Source: Dentipellis sp. KUC8613
Lineage: Eukaryota > Basidiomycota > Agaricomycetes > Russulales > Hericiaceae
DNA length: 64,000 nucleotides
Assembly: GCA_002286715.1 (NCBI GenBank)
Contig: NSJX01000001.1
Span: forward strand, 2,781,929 to 2,845,928
Direction of reading: 5' to 3'
The notes below the pieces were generated by a model, which saw only the letters and a program-made list of their open reading frames with translations, had not been told where the DNA came from and searched no databases. Positions 47,117 to 57,060 of the stretch are shown here, in pieces. Position 1 is the first letter of the stretch. Every line of letters starts with the position of its first letter. The position numbers and the translations under genes were made by a program.

Positions 47117-47584
47117 ATGCGTTTTTCTTCCACACTCTTATATCTCGCTGCTGTCATCGTAGCTTCGCAGGCCATGCCTGTTCAGCTAGCGGGTCGCAAC
47201 GGTGAGCCTCGAAATGGTTGTCGTGAAGATGCGGCTACTTACCCAATTGTTATCCACCGTCGTGGTTGTGCTCACATTGCAGATGGTGTTCTTGCTGAGC
47301 GCGGTTACGTCGCTGAGGACGTGACTCAGGACGGTCCCATCATTGGGCATACTCACGTCCGAGCGGACGGCGTGAAGAGGGATGGCCCCATCATCGGGCA
47401 TACCCATGGCACGGACGAAGGGGATGTCAAGCGGGATGGTCCTATCATTGGTCACACCCATGTCCGAGCGGACGACCTGAAGAGGGATGGCCCTATTATT
47501 GTGCATACTCACGGCACAGAAGACGAGAAGCGGGACGGCCCCATCATCGGGCATACCCACAGCTCTGAGCGGGCGGAGGCTTGA
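47117..47584 (+). CDS. secreted Kex2-type repeat precursor 3 (DGPIIGHTH x5)
   Basis: The signal peptide is MRFSSTLLYLAAVIVASQA. By comparison with genes 1 and 2, an intron at 47202-47282 (81 nt, GT..AG) lies after codon 28; removing it gives 128 residues. The intron is a multiple of three without stops, so the unspliced frame is also open (155 residues). Five copies of DGPIIGHTH follow; copies 2-5 sit directly after KR, copy 1 is preceded by TQ, and copy 4 reads IIVHTH. Spacers alternate between VRAD(G/D) and GT(D)E types, suggesting doubling of a two-repeat unit. The end is HSSERAEA. Kex2 processing would release several near-identical peptides. No Cys in the spliced mature part and no prenylation box. 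Receptor or target unknown. Confidence 0.78.
   Translation: MRFSSTLLYLAAVIVASQAMPVQLAGRNGEPRNGCREDAATYPIVIHRRGCAHIADGVLAERGYVAEDVTQDGPIIGHTHVRADGVKRDGPIIGHTHGTDEGDVKRDGPIIGHTHVRADDLKRDGPIIVHTHGTEDEKRDGPIIGHTHSSERAEA
47300..47570 (+). repeat. five tandem coding repeats in precursor gene 3
   Basis: Units of about 42-54 bp encode DGPIIGHTH plus an acidic spacer and KR. DNA copies differ at third positions, so selection on the peptide, not only recent duplication, maintains similarity. Confidence 0.85.
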
Positions 47585-48525
47585 CGGCCATTGGAAGCTT
47601 TGGCCACGATTCCCCGAAGTAATGTGGCTGTATAAGGGATATGGGAAATTTTAAGGTGCGTATCACTTATACAAAGAGCGGATCCATCTTACTCACTCAA
47701 AACGCGCTTCTAGATTCCAAGTGACGCGTAGATAGTTGTGGTTGCAGGTGTGAATGACTGTTTGTATCGGGGGAAGAACGGTTACATATGTGCAAGAAAT
47801 TGGTTTCTCGTCGTATATGTCGATCCGCTGCAGGAGATATGCGCGACCGCTGAGAGGCGCCGCGGCATAGTATGCTAGATTATGCGAATGTGAGCGGAGT
47901 CGCAAGAGCGGAAAGGTATCAACGTGCACAATATCGCTTCACAGACCTTGATAAGTTTGAGTGCACATTGCGCGGCCGGAAATGAAGGGTCAAGATACTG
48001 GACTTACAGCAAAACTGACTTGGTCTCATGGAAAGACGCGTTACGGGTACCCGTCACCTTCGTGATGGCTAGGCCTCTACGAAGACACGGACGTTTCGCG
48101 CCGCGAGAAGTTTGGCCTTGATATGTAAATCGCATCTGACCATTTGTTCAACGTGACACGAATGCATCCATTCGATGACGGATATACGCGAAATATTGTC
48201 ATCGGATTTGATAGGGTGGCCAACGAACAGCGCCCGCAGGTATCTTCGACAGAAAATTAGATTCGTGAGTTGACTGGGATAATCAGAAGATTCGCAGCAC
48301 GTACGTCGAGCGCTCAAGACTGAAGTCACAAATAGCATCATCAACAAGTTCTTGACGGACTACGACTCACGGTCCGCGGCCTCGTCCCACAGAGAGCGCA
48401 TCACCATAACCACATTATAAGAGGTGCTGGATGAAGGAACATTGTAGTGAACGTCAGCAGCTATACAGCTATAGAGTGGCCGGGCATCGAAAAGTAGTCC
48501 GCAGTCCTAATTTCTTCTTGCCACA
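47585..48525. other. 3' flank of precursor gene 3
   Basis: The minus-strand frame 47693-47929 shares an A-C-C-G-T-T-C-T-T-C-C-C type block with the 3' flank of gene 2, so the flanks were duplicated too. Frame 48069-48347 (-) has no known domain. No confident gene. Confidence 0.45.
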
Positions 48526-48818
48526 ATGCAATCCTTCAGCGTTCTTCTGTCACTGATTACGATGGCCGTCTATCCAGCTCGGGAGGCACGCTGGTGAGTT
48601 CTGCCGTTGCCAACCGAAAAGACTCAACCTCTTACCGAGGCCCTCGACATATCACTCCAGGTATTTCTCCTCAGCGTAACGAAACACAAGCCAAGCCTCA
48701 CGAATTTTCGGGAGCCGAGGCTGAGTCAGAGTGGGGTTATCGACGAGACGATGGTGACCGCTCCGACCTAGGTGAGGTCACCTCGGACGGTATCAAGGTT
48801 GTGCTCAGCAGCGATTAG
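48526..48818 (+). other. possible decayed member of the secreted-precursor family
   Basis: MQSFSVLLSLITMAVYPARE at 48526 looks like a short signal peptide and meets a gtgagt donor at 48594. A downstream open frame (to TAG at 48818) contains YRRDDGDRSDLGEV with a dibasic RR. No acceptor I tried joins the two in frame, so it may be a pseudogene or have a different structure. Confidence 0.25.
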
Positions 48819-49403
48819 AGCTGAATGTCGACACATGAGTGAAAGAGTCGACGATGTTGAAGGTATCGGACACACGCACACTGTCAAATCCGTATCCGCG
48901 TAACGTTTTGCTTTGCAGGCACAACAATCTATGCTGCCAAATCCAAATCATGTTGACTGTAGAGACCGGAAGGCTGGAAGCTCCTGATTACGATACTGAG
49001 ATATGAAAAGACTGTACAACATACATCAGTGTCAACCATCAGGTCAATAGGAATGCCGAAGCGACCCTCTTTCTTGCGAAGCCAAGACTGTCGTGTCAAA
49101 GATCGAAAAGAGACAATTCGCGCAAAACGATTGAGTGATCGTGAAGGAAGTTTGCACGGCTGAAGGCCACAACCTGTTCAGCACGGTAGTCAAGCCCGAC
49201 TTTCTCAAAACGATGTGAAACGAGAACCATACCATCTATCGGAATTCTGACCCCATCGCAAGCAATGCAAGATGAACACGTTTCCTACGCAACTTGCGGA
49301 GTGAGCAGGTATAAAGTTGCATGCAAGCGAGAAGATGGAAATCAGCCTACCTCGAAAGCATCCCAAACCAAGTACACCCTCGCCGCTGCATCTCATTGCA
49401 ACC
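48819..49403. other. intergenic region
   Basis: No supported gene. It contains the promoter of the small secreted-protein gene at 49404. A T-A-T-A-A-A element (GGTATAAAG) lies near 49310. Confidence 0.5.
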
Positions 49404-49715
49404 ATGCGTTTCTTGGGCACCATCTTGGCACTCGCCGGACTCGTTGTCGCTTCGCAAGCTAGGCTCAGTAGAACTGCGAACCATCCAGGTGAGCGTTACA
49501 TTCTTGACCTGTGACTCAATACGGTCGGTCTTACTTTTGCCGCAGCAGGAACACCTCGTCATCATGCCGTCGACTTAGAAGCTCGCGAGGAGTTGACGGG
49601 AGAGCATAACGCGTTCGAGTGGTTTGATGCTCGTCGGCGTTCCAGGTACATTTTCTTCATGTGGGGGAGAGTTTGTTGCTCAATAAAGACTTACAGAACC
49701 CCAACGACTTTGTGA
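49404..49715 (+). CDS. small secreted protein, exon-1 relative of the precursors
   Basis: Signal peptide MRFLGTILALAGLVVASQA. Exon 1 is 28 codons plus one base and ends at a gtgagc donor, exactly as in the three Kex2-type precursors. Exon 2 (from about 49547) encodes HHAVDLEAREELTGEHNAFE then WFDARRRS; exon 3 ends RTPTTL with TGA at 49713-49715. About 67 residues. It lacks G-H-x-H repeats but keeps a basic ARRRSR site near its end. It is probably an ancestral or diverged member of the same secreted family. Function unknown. Confidence 0.5.
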
Positions 49716-50036
49716 GCGCATGTGCCGAAGCGGAAGTTAAATCGACTGCAATATTGGAGCGGATATTTCTTGGATACGATATCAATTGGTATATATCAGA
49801 GTGTGGGGAGATATGTTGTATAAAATCTGTGTAGACGTCGGGAGCGTAGGTTAGATGCAATTCTATGAAAATTGCTGCGTACTTCTGCTTGGCCGCAAGA
49901 CGGTGCTCGCTCGCCTGCTGATTGCGCGGCCAGACTTTGATTTACATGATGTCGCGCTCCAAGCGTCCTATAGCAATGGCGTACGCAGGCGCTGAGACTG
50001 TGGCGTCTCCCTCTCGCTAAACTTCAACTTTCTGAG
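49716..50036. other. intergenic region
   Basis: The minus-strand frame 49657-49860 has no support. Nothing recognised. Confidence 0.45.
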
Positions 50037-50703
50037 ATGCGGACATCTAGCGCTAAACGCCAGCGCGCATCTCGGTGGCAGATCTTATGGGTAACTGTAA
50101 GCGATCACGAAAGGAGATATCGCATAAAAGCGACAGTTTGTCAGTTGGAGCTCAATTATTCGCGTGGAAGAAGGGCGTGCTCACCAGCATGTTCGCCGTC
50201 GCCAGCCTCAGCAGGATATCGAAGTTGACGCGTACGAGGGCGACCAAGAGTCGAATGGTATACGTCCTTCGCGGAAAGGCTATAAAAGACAATAAGTAGT
50301 AATAAGCGAAAATAAATGATTTATTTGTTCAGCCACGTCCCCAGATACCAGGACGGTGAGCAGACTTGAAGCTGTTCAAGTTGAACAACAAGCTATTCGA
50401 GGAGAGAGGATTCAGAAGCGCCGAAAAGGCGGTGCGCTGACAAAAGCTACAGCAGAATCGGATACGTCCGGTAGCCGACCTCCCGGGCTGCCCCGATCGA
50501 GTCTCTCAGCTCCTGCCAACCAACTGCAGGACAACATATGTAACACAACCAACGATGTATTAACACAACATCTGCAGGAACGAGAACACAGCGATACCAG
50601 CCTAAGACCGACCCCAACAGAGGTGAGGAACCAACCAGTAGTATGGTACCAAGCTCCAGTCGGACGCAGCTACGCCAGCACGTATGTATGTATATGTACG
50701 TAG
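50037..50703 (+). CDS. hypothetical small basic/disordered protein
   Basis: Three exons (50037-50090, 50137-50257, 50333-50703) join in frame at GT..AG sites to about 181 residues. The protein is polar and low in complexity, with an Arg/Gln-rich part (HQHVRRRQPQQDIEVDAYEG) and a basic patch RIQKRRKGG that could be a nuclear localisation signal. No domain is recognised. It is convergent with the UBE2S-type gene, whose stop is at 50892. The model rests on splice phase agreement and composition only. Confidence 0.4.
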
Positions 50704-50891
50704 TAAAACAATGCAAGCGACACAAGGCAGGGAGAAACGGAGATAGAGGAGAAATGATGACAATGATGATGCAGAGCATTTACAGATGAAGACACAAACA
50801 TTGAGAAACACCGGCCCGTCCATTCCATGCACGCCGTGACTTAGCCGCTCCCCCCACCTACCTACGACACTTCACAAACCCACCTACACCT

Positions 50892-52046
50892 CTACAGACG
50901 TTTGAGGGCCTTCTTCCGCTTCTGACCCTCAGCAGCCGGTCCGCTGCCCGCCGTCGCAGCGCGCTTCACGGCCTTGTTCGCCCCGCCGCCACCCATGCCG
51001 GCCACGTTAGAGTCCGCTGTCCCGAGTGGAGCAGGCGACGTCAGCCGCTCCTTGCCCTTTTCCTTCTCCGAGCCCGACAAGGATGACAGGGAAGAAGACG
51101 TCGTCACGGAAAGATTAGAAGGAGAGCACTGCAGCGGCTGGGCGGCGGTGGCAGCAGCAGTGGCCGAGATCGCCATTTTGTGTGCAGGCAGAGGCGGAGG
51201 CGAGGTCAGGGCCGGGGCCGACGGCAGCGACGCCAACGTGGCAGACGTATTGAGATCAGCAGAGGCGGTGGAGGACGACGCAGCAGGCGCAGCGGCATCA
51301 GCAGGGGCCGCGGCCGGCGTCGCGAACTCAGGAGGCGGGACCTGCAGGCACGCGTGACGCGGATCAGCACCCACGTGTTTTGTCGCGCGCGAAAGTGCGG
51401 GGCGAGAAAAAGCCAGACGGCGACGCACCTTGGGTGTGGCATGTACGCTCGTATACATGCACGCGCGTTCGCAATACGAGTTCCAATCCTCCTGCACGAG
51501 CCGACCGGCCTCCTCGTCGAGCGCTGAGTCAGGGTTCGGGTATATGAGAAGGCATTTGACGGTGACGAGGATGTGCCCGATGCCGTATGAGGGATTCCAG
51601 TCTTTCTTGAGAGTGGAGACACAGATGTCGCCCGTAGGCGACACGTTTGGGTGAAAGATCTTCGTGGTGAACCAGCCTAGACGTGATGCGGGTCAGCTAT
51701 CGTGCACGAGGCAAATAGATTGCAACAGCAGGCATAACGACGTACATTTCGGTGGCGCAGCAGGAAACTCGTCGGTGAACTTGAATTTCACTCTGAAGTA
51801 GCCACCTGCGTAAGGGGTGCCCTCTGCAACATGGCGTGTCAGCCGCCTGCGTTTGCAGCGAAGTAGGAAAGGGAACGCACCTGGCCCTTCGATGATTCCC
51901 GTCACGTCAAGCATGTTATCTTCATTCACGGCAACGCGCACGCCTTCGGGTGGGCTCGACCGCAGTTCCGCGAGCTCGCGCATAATCCGGCGCATAACAG
52001 ACGGTGGGACGCTCTGCATCGAGTTCAGCTTCTGTTGGACGACCAT
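50892..52046 (-). CDS. UBE2S: ubiquitin-conjugating enzyme E2, UBE2S type
   Basis: The UBC fold is split over about five exons: [33 protein letters not shown] + [36 protein letters not shown] with the catalytic Cys, then [17 protein letters not shown] long Ala/Ser/Pro-rich tail follows and the protein ends KKALKRL. Human UBE2S, which extends Lys11 chains on APC/C substrates, has the same core blocks and ends in a similar Leu-Arg-rich tail that docks on the APC/C. The fungal tail end therefore suggests the same docking. The start could instead be ATG 52075 spliced by a 41-nt intron to KLNSMQ; I take ATG 52046. Confidence 0.9.
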
Positions 52047-52554
52047 AAGACGAGGAAGAAGGTTAGACTGACCATGGTTGTAGTAGAGATGGGGTGAGAC
52101 GGTGAGGTGTGAGGGAGTTGGGGAGGATTGGAAATTTGAAACAGTTGAAAGTTGAACTTTGGATAGCCGAGCGGAGGCTGGCGTTGAAAGAACGAAGGCG
52201 ACGGCTTCTGACCGAGCCCGATTCCATCTCCGCTCCTCGTGACTTGAAGGCACGTGGCACGTGATGGCGCCACAGACGCGCTTCCGCCACACTAGATCTG
52301 TCGTGAACAACGCCGTGCCTGCTTCATTGCTTTGTATCTCAGCGATTATCATGCAGAATAATGCACAAGCGTTATCTCATTAACCATGAGTCTAATTTTA
52401 GGACTATAACACGCGTTTCAAGATCCGACGCTATCCCATGCATACCGCTGGCAGAAAGACCAGACACAGATGCCGGTACAAGAAATCCTAATAGCAAGTC
52501 AATAACTCATCCGTATACTACCATATTCTGAAAAACTCACATACGCAGAGCTTC
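52047..52554. other. intergenic region
   Basis: Promoter of the UBE2S-type gene and 3' flank of MYND paralogue 1. Pyrimidine-rich on the minus strand just ahead of the UBE2S ATG. No gene. Confidence 0.5.
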
Positions 52555-53406
52555 CTAATCAACTTCATCCTGAAGCTCATCCGAGGCCACCGTCACGGTC
52601 GTCGGATCCAAAGGAAGCAGCGCGGTGTTGATAGTGCGCATGACATCGGCGTCGTAGAATGTGTCATTAACAACATTCTTTACAGTCCAACGCCACTCTG
52701 CCTCGTACACCAGACCGCCAGGACCAGGCAAGCCGAGCTTGAATCGACGAAACCAGAATGCGGTCCCTTGCGGCATGCCCTGGATTTCGAACACCGCAAA
52801 TGCAACGCCGAAGCCTCCTTTGCGCTTGATTTCGGCACTCTCCTGGCGGTCGCTCTCGGAGTAAAGATTGTCCATAGGAAAGTGGGAGGCCATCTCCTCC
52901 ATGGCCATGTAGACCGCGTCGAACATAACGAACGGGCCTGACGAACGTTCTGCAGGGAGACGATCTGAGCGGATCAATCTGAATATCATCCCGTGCGTCG
53001 ATGTCATATTTGGGCCGTCATAACCACCGAGGGCCTGAGCGGATGCCCACTTGAGCTCAGGCTCATGAGTCTGCGATTCGGTAAGATTCATCCGTCACAC
53101 AACAATACCATGATCCATAGCTCACCGAGATCCATGCGCCGATATCGAGAAGTCCTGGTTCCCGACAGACATTTCTGTGCTGCTTCCAATCGGCTTTTTG
53201 GCAGCGCTTGCTCTGGAAAACACGTCAATAAAATTTGCAGTAGCATTCCTCTGCGAACGTACACAATATCGCACTAGTCGGCACTGTGCACAGAGCTTTG
53301 TTCGAGTGGTGCTCTCCTTGCTCCGAGAACAAAAGCGCCAGTAGCAACGCTGCTCCGGTTTCGGATCGCCTAGGATGAGCTTCGACGAAGAGTCTATGAT
53401 AGGCAT
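52555..53406 (-). CDS. MYND zinc-finger protein, paralogue 1
   Basis: Start MPIIDSSSKLILGDPKPEQR. The MYND finger is assembled from two exons: CYWRFC, LCAQCRLVRYC, then after a gtacgt..ccag intron SKRCQKADWKQHRNVC, giving the full C/H set. A conserved downstream part (ELKWASAQALGGYDG, EIQGMPQGTAFWFRRFKLG) follows and the C-terminus is SDELQDEVD. About 250 residues. MYND fingers bind Pro-rich peptides. There is no SET domain, so it is not a methyltransferase; likely a protein-interaction factor. First of three same-strand paralogues. Confidence 0.85.
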
Positions 53407-53982
53407 ACTTCAAGACGGCAAGATGTGGGAGCTGGCGGAAACGGTCTGAAAGGGAGGGCTCGCGACAGCAGCGATCTTTATACCCCATGGCCATGCTTGA
53501 AGTTCGCCGCTCTTTATGTACAATGACTCCATTTCGGATAGGCGCAATGCGGCCGGCTTTCTGCCATTGAAACACGGGGTTGTTCTGGTGGGCTTTTCAA
53601 ATGAGCAACGTCTTCGTTTTCTAGTCTCCGTTGCTGACCTCTATAAGATAGCTATTCGCTTTCCTGTCTATCACAAAAGTCCGGGTGTCACCCGGGAAAG
53701 TGTTCCGGCAAAGTGCTCTGTTAGATGGAACAAGACTATACCTAAATCCGTGGCCTTGTAAGTTATACGAAAACATTTATTGCTGGTCAGCGCTCGTATA
53801 CATGTACACGGAGCGCCCGCCACGCAACGGGCAGACATTCTAATTGAAAATAGCGTCGGACTATTATGTTCCTGAGTCATAAGTCATGAAGTTCCCCGTG
53901 CACGGTCAGAGCTTTTCTGAACCTGTTCAGCAACTTTGACTCTGTCTGAACGAGATACGGGACCTACCAAATCAATACGTCA
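53407..53982. other. intergenic region between MYND paralogues 1 and 2
   Basis: Promoter of paralogue 1 and 3' flank of paralogue 2. Short frames only; nothing else recognised. Confidence 0.5.
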
Positions 53983-54908
53983 CTAATCGACCTCTTGTAT
54001 GACTTCAGAGCCGACATCTGCCGGAAGCTCCCAGTTGTTGATTGAATGCAAGAGCTCAGCGTCGTAAATCTTCTCATTTGCAGCATTCTTTGCCACTTCT
54101 TCCCAGTGTGGAAAGAATCCTCTAGCAGCAGCCGCGGGGGCGGGCCTACGTAGCTCCCATCGACGAAACAACATGACCGTCGTACCTCCCGGCATGCCCT
54201 GGACTGCGAATGTCACGGACGCACATCCAAGGCCCCCATTTCGTCTGAGCTCGGCACACTCCTCATGATACCTGCGTGGCATGTGTCCAGCTAAGAAGAG
54301 GAGAACATAATTGTTCAGAGTTCAGGGTCTCAGAGCTCCTGCAGGCGCTACAACCACGACTTACGAATCATTTTCTTGAGTGGCAGGACCTTCGCACTCA
54401 GCATAACGAACGCTCCCGCTGTGCTTTGCGCAGCGAGTCGGTCTGCTCGGAGCACCGTGATAATTAAGCCGTGCGTGGATATCCTGTTGGCGCCCGAGAA
54501 GCCTCCCAGGGCCTGCGCTGCAGTCCACCTGAACCCAGGTTCGTGTGCCTATGCAAACATAAGTATAGATGTTTTGCTCTCGACTCGCCGACACCAGTGT
54601 GGAAACGCACTGATATCCATCCGTTGATGTCCAGAGCTTGCGGATTTCGACACACTGTCTTGTGCTCGGGCCAATCGGCCACTTGACATTCTTTACTCTA
54701 TTGCAGTTGTTAGATAAAGTGCTATTCCAATAACATCTTTCCAGAGACATACACAATACCTGATCAGTTTGCATCTGCCGCAGGCCTTCATCATGCTACC
54801 TTCCGGGGGCGGGGAGTCGCCATGGTACGGACAGAGACGCCAGGCGCATAAACGATCAGGCTTTCCGTCTTCAATCAATATTCCTAAGTTGGGATCGATG
54901 ATGGGCAT
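53983..54908 (-). CDS. MYND zinc-finger protein, paralogue 2
   Basis: Start MPIIDPNLGILIEDGKPDRL. The finger runs CAWRLC, KACGRCKLIRYC, then across an intron SKECQVADWPEHKTVC. The C-terminal part matches paralogue 1 (AVQGMPGGTTVMLFRRWELR) and ends VGSEVIQEVD. The start was placed at ATG 54908 because all three paralogues begin MPI(I/V)D. An Ala-rich insertion (PAPAAAARG) distinguishes it. Same predicted interaction role. Confidence 0.82.
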
Positions 54909-55527
54909 GTTTGGCACGGGTCACCCGCGATGCAGTGGTGTAGTATACTTATGAGTGTGATACTTGGTGAGTCGACTACGAGTAGGGCGGATCATAGTCA
55001 TGTAAGGGGCTCGATAGGGGAGTCGGAAAGAGGACATATGGTTAGGGTTTCACGGATTGAGCACAGACCGGCAATTGGACTACACGAGTTCAAATGATCA
55101 GGAGCAGAAGATGGAAGACGCGCGGTCTCGAGAATCAGACAGTCAGGCGACATATAATGACATCAATTTTGCCAAGTTCAACATACGCAATAGATACGAT
55201 CCACCATATGCCCCCCCAATTATGGTAACTACTTCTGCAAGCATAAACAGAAAGCCGAGCTGAAGCGAGGACACCCTCAGGACCTGAACAACGCCCAGTT
55301 TGGTATGGCTACAGTCTGCGCAGCGCTGGAGATGCCAGAGCGAAGTCAACGATGCAAAGAAGCCCAAGAATCCACGCAGTAGCCGATGCACAGGCCTGTA
55401 TGGGCTGAGCCATATCAGACGACATTCGATGACTAGGAGCTAGATCTGTATCCATCAGACATGCTCAACAAGAATACGGAACACCATATATCACTCACAT
55501 CTTGTTCGGATGCACGCAGATCGCATC
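54909..55527. other. intergenic region between MYND paralogues 2 and 3
   Basis: Frames 55057-55263 (+) and 55143-55391 (-) overlap and lack support; the minus frame is hydrophobic in part (FLFMLAEVVTIIGGAYGG). I do not call a gene. Confidence 0.45.
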
Positions 55528-56465
55528 CTAATCGACTTCTTCGAGAACATCATCCGTGGCATCAGCTGGTAACAGCGAGTTATTGATAGCATCCAGCAGG
55601 TCGGCATCATAGAACTCGTTGTTCGCCAGGCTCTTCACGATCCACTTCCAATTGGACACGTATCCTCGACTGGCAGATGCAGGCTTGCCTAGCTTGTATT
55701 GCCGAAAGATAAGCGAGCCTGCGCCTCGCTGCATGCCATAGATTTCGAACGAGATGAACGCGGTCCCCAGACCACCGTTGTGTCTGATCCGCGCACTCTC
55801 CTTGAAGTCGTATATCGAATGTAGTTGACCGCTTTGCGAGTGCTCGTCTGTGGGAGACGTAATTACTGTGTCCGCCTAGATCTGAAGCGGCCAGCGTGCG
55901 ATGTGCAGACTCACCGAGGATTATTTCCAGAGGTACGACGTTCACGTCGAGCATAATGAAGGGGTTCTCGGAGCTGTCGGCGGAGGAGCGGTCTGCGCAG
56001 CGCAACGTGAACTTCAACGCGTGCGAGGATGTTCTGTTTGGACCGGAGCCAGAGTAACCACCCAGGGCCTGTGCAGCCGCCCACCGCAGTTCTGGTTCAT
56101 GAACCTAGGTGTCATGTCATCAATTTTCATCGCATTAAACTGGTGCGTTGTCCCGTCTAGACTAGATTGCTCACCGATATCCAGGCGCCAATGTCAACGT
56201 TCTGCGGCTCACGACATACCTCTTTGTGCTTCTTCCAGTCGGCCTTCTGACACGACGAGCTCTAAGAGCTCTCAGCTTCAATAAATTGAAACAGAGATAA
56301 ACCTGACATTCGTAGACGCACACAATATCTGACTAATTTGCATCGGGCACATGCCTTCGTCGTTGCTGCGCTGGCTCTGTCGCGAGGACAATTGCGCCAG
56401 AAACAACGTCGTCTCGGCTTCTTTTCAGGTAGGACAACACCTAGAGATGGGTCGACGATAGGCAT
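55528..56465 (-). CDS. MYND zinc-finger protein, paralogue 3
   Basis: Start MPIVDPSLGVVLPEKKPRRR. The finger runs CFWRNC, KACARCKLVRYC, then across an intron SSSCQKADWKKHKEVC. Then NVDIGAWIS, ELRWAAAQALGGYSG, FEIYGMQRGAGSLIFRQYKL, and the end DDVLEEVD. All zinc ligands are present. Closest in order and intron sites to paralogues 1 and 2. Its start is about 150 bp from the tRNA-Ile gene on the other strand. Confidence 0.84.
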
Positions 56466-56611
56466 TCCAGAGGTGGCTTAGGTATCGAAACTTGTATACT
56501 GGAGAGCGGCTAGAAGGAAATCCTGAGACAACCTGTTGCAGGCGCTCTGCATGAACGGGATGACGGGCATCCCGGTCCGGACCGATTGCCATAAAACGAG
56601 ACAGCATCCAT

Positions 56612-56685
56612 GGCCGACTAGCTCAGCTGGTTAGAGCGTCGTGCTAATAACGCGAAGGTCTTGGGTTCGATCCCCACGTTGGCCA
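56612..56685 (+). tRNA. tRNA-Ile(AAT)
   Basis: A 74-nt cloverleaf including the discriminator A: acceptor GGCCGAC/GTTGGCC, D stem GCTC/GAGC, anticodon stem TCGTG/CGCGA with loop CTAATAA (anticodon AAT, read as IAU after editing), variable AGGTC, T loop TTCGATC. No intron and no encoded CCA. A T-rich tract (TGTTTGTTTTC) follows within about 15 bp. Confidence 0.95.
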
Positions 56686-57060
56686 TGGCTGTTTGTTTTC
56701 GAACCTATTCATTTTTTGCTAAGCTAGACATCCAAAGAGACCCCTCCCACGGGTTCATAGCGATATATCCAGTCCAAATCTAGTTCACACAAGTATGTGA
56801 CTCTTTTTTTATGAATTAGATGCAAGTCTGCACCGAGCAACAGAGAAGGTCCAATTGATACGTCTAGTACAACTCTTGAAGTCATCCACGCAAAAACGTT
56901 CGTGGCAGTGGTCGTCGCGGTGTCATGCTTACCGCGAAGGAGAAAAGAAGAGAACGCTCAAGTGCCGCGAAGGTCGAACAGGACCAACCCGAACATGAAT
57001 GACGCACAGGTCGCGCAACCTATTCATACAGACATCACATCTGTCCGATACACACAACAT
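56686..57060. other. intergenic region
   Basis: 3' flank of the membrane-protein gene and the tRNA-Ile terminator (T-rich, with TTTTTTT near 56803). No gene. Confidence 0.5.

Noticed and set aside
47300..47570. Regular DNA repeats resembling a CRISPR array
   Set aside because: The repeats are coding, in frame, imperfect and spaced by coding spacers; the genome is eukaryotic.
43551..47584. Basidiomycete mating pheromone precursors
   Set aside because: Those are short, end in a CaaX prenylation box and lack signal peptides. These have signal peptides, Kex2 sites and no C-terminal Cys.
43551..49715. A complete dikaritin-type RiPP cluster
   Set aside because: No UstYa/DUF3328 oxidase, tyrosinase or P450 is seen in the neighbourhood. 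The precursors alone are not evidence of such a pathway.
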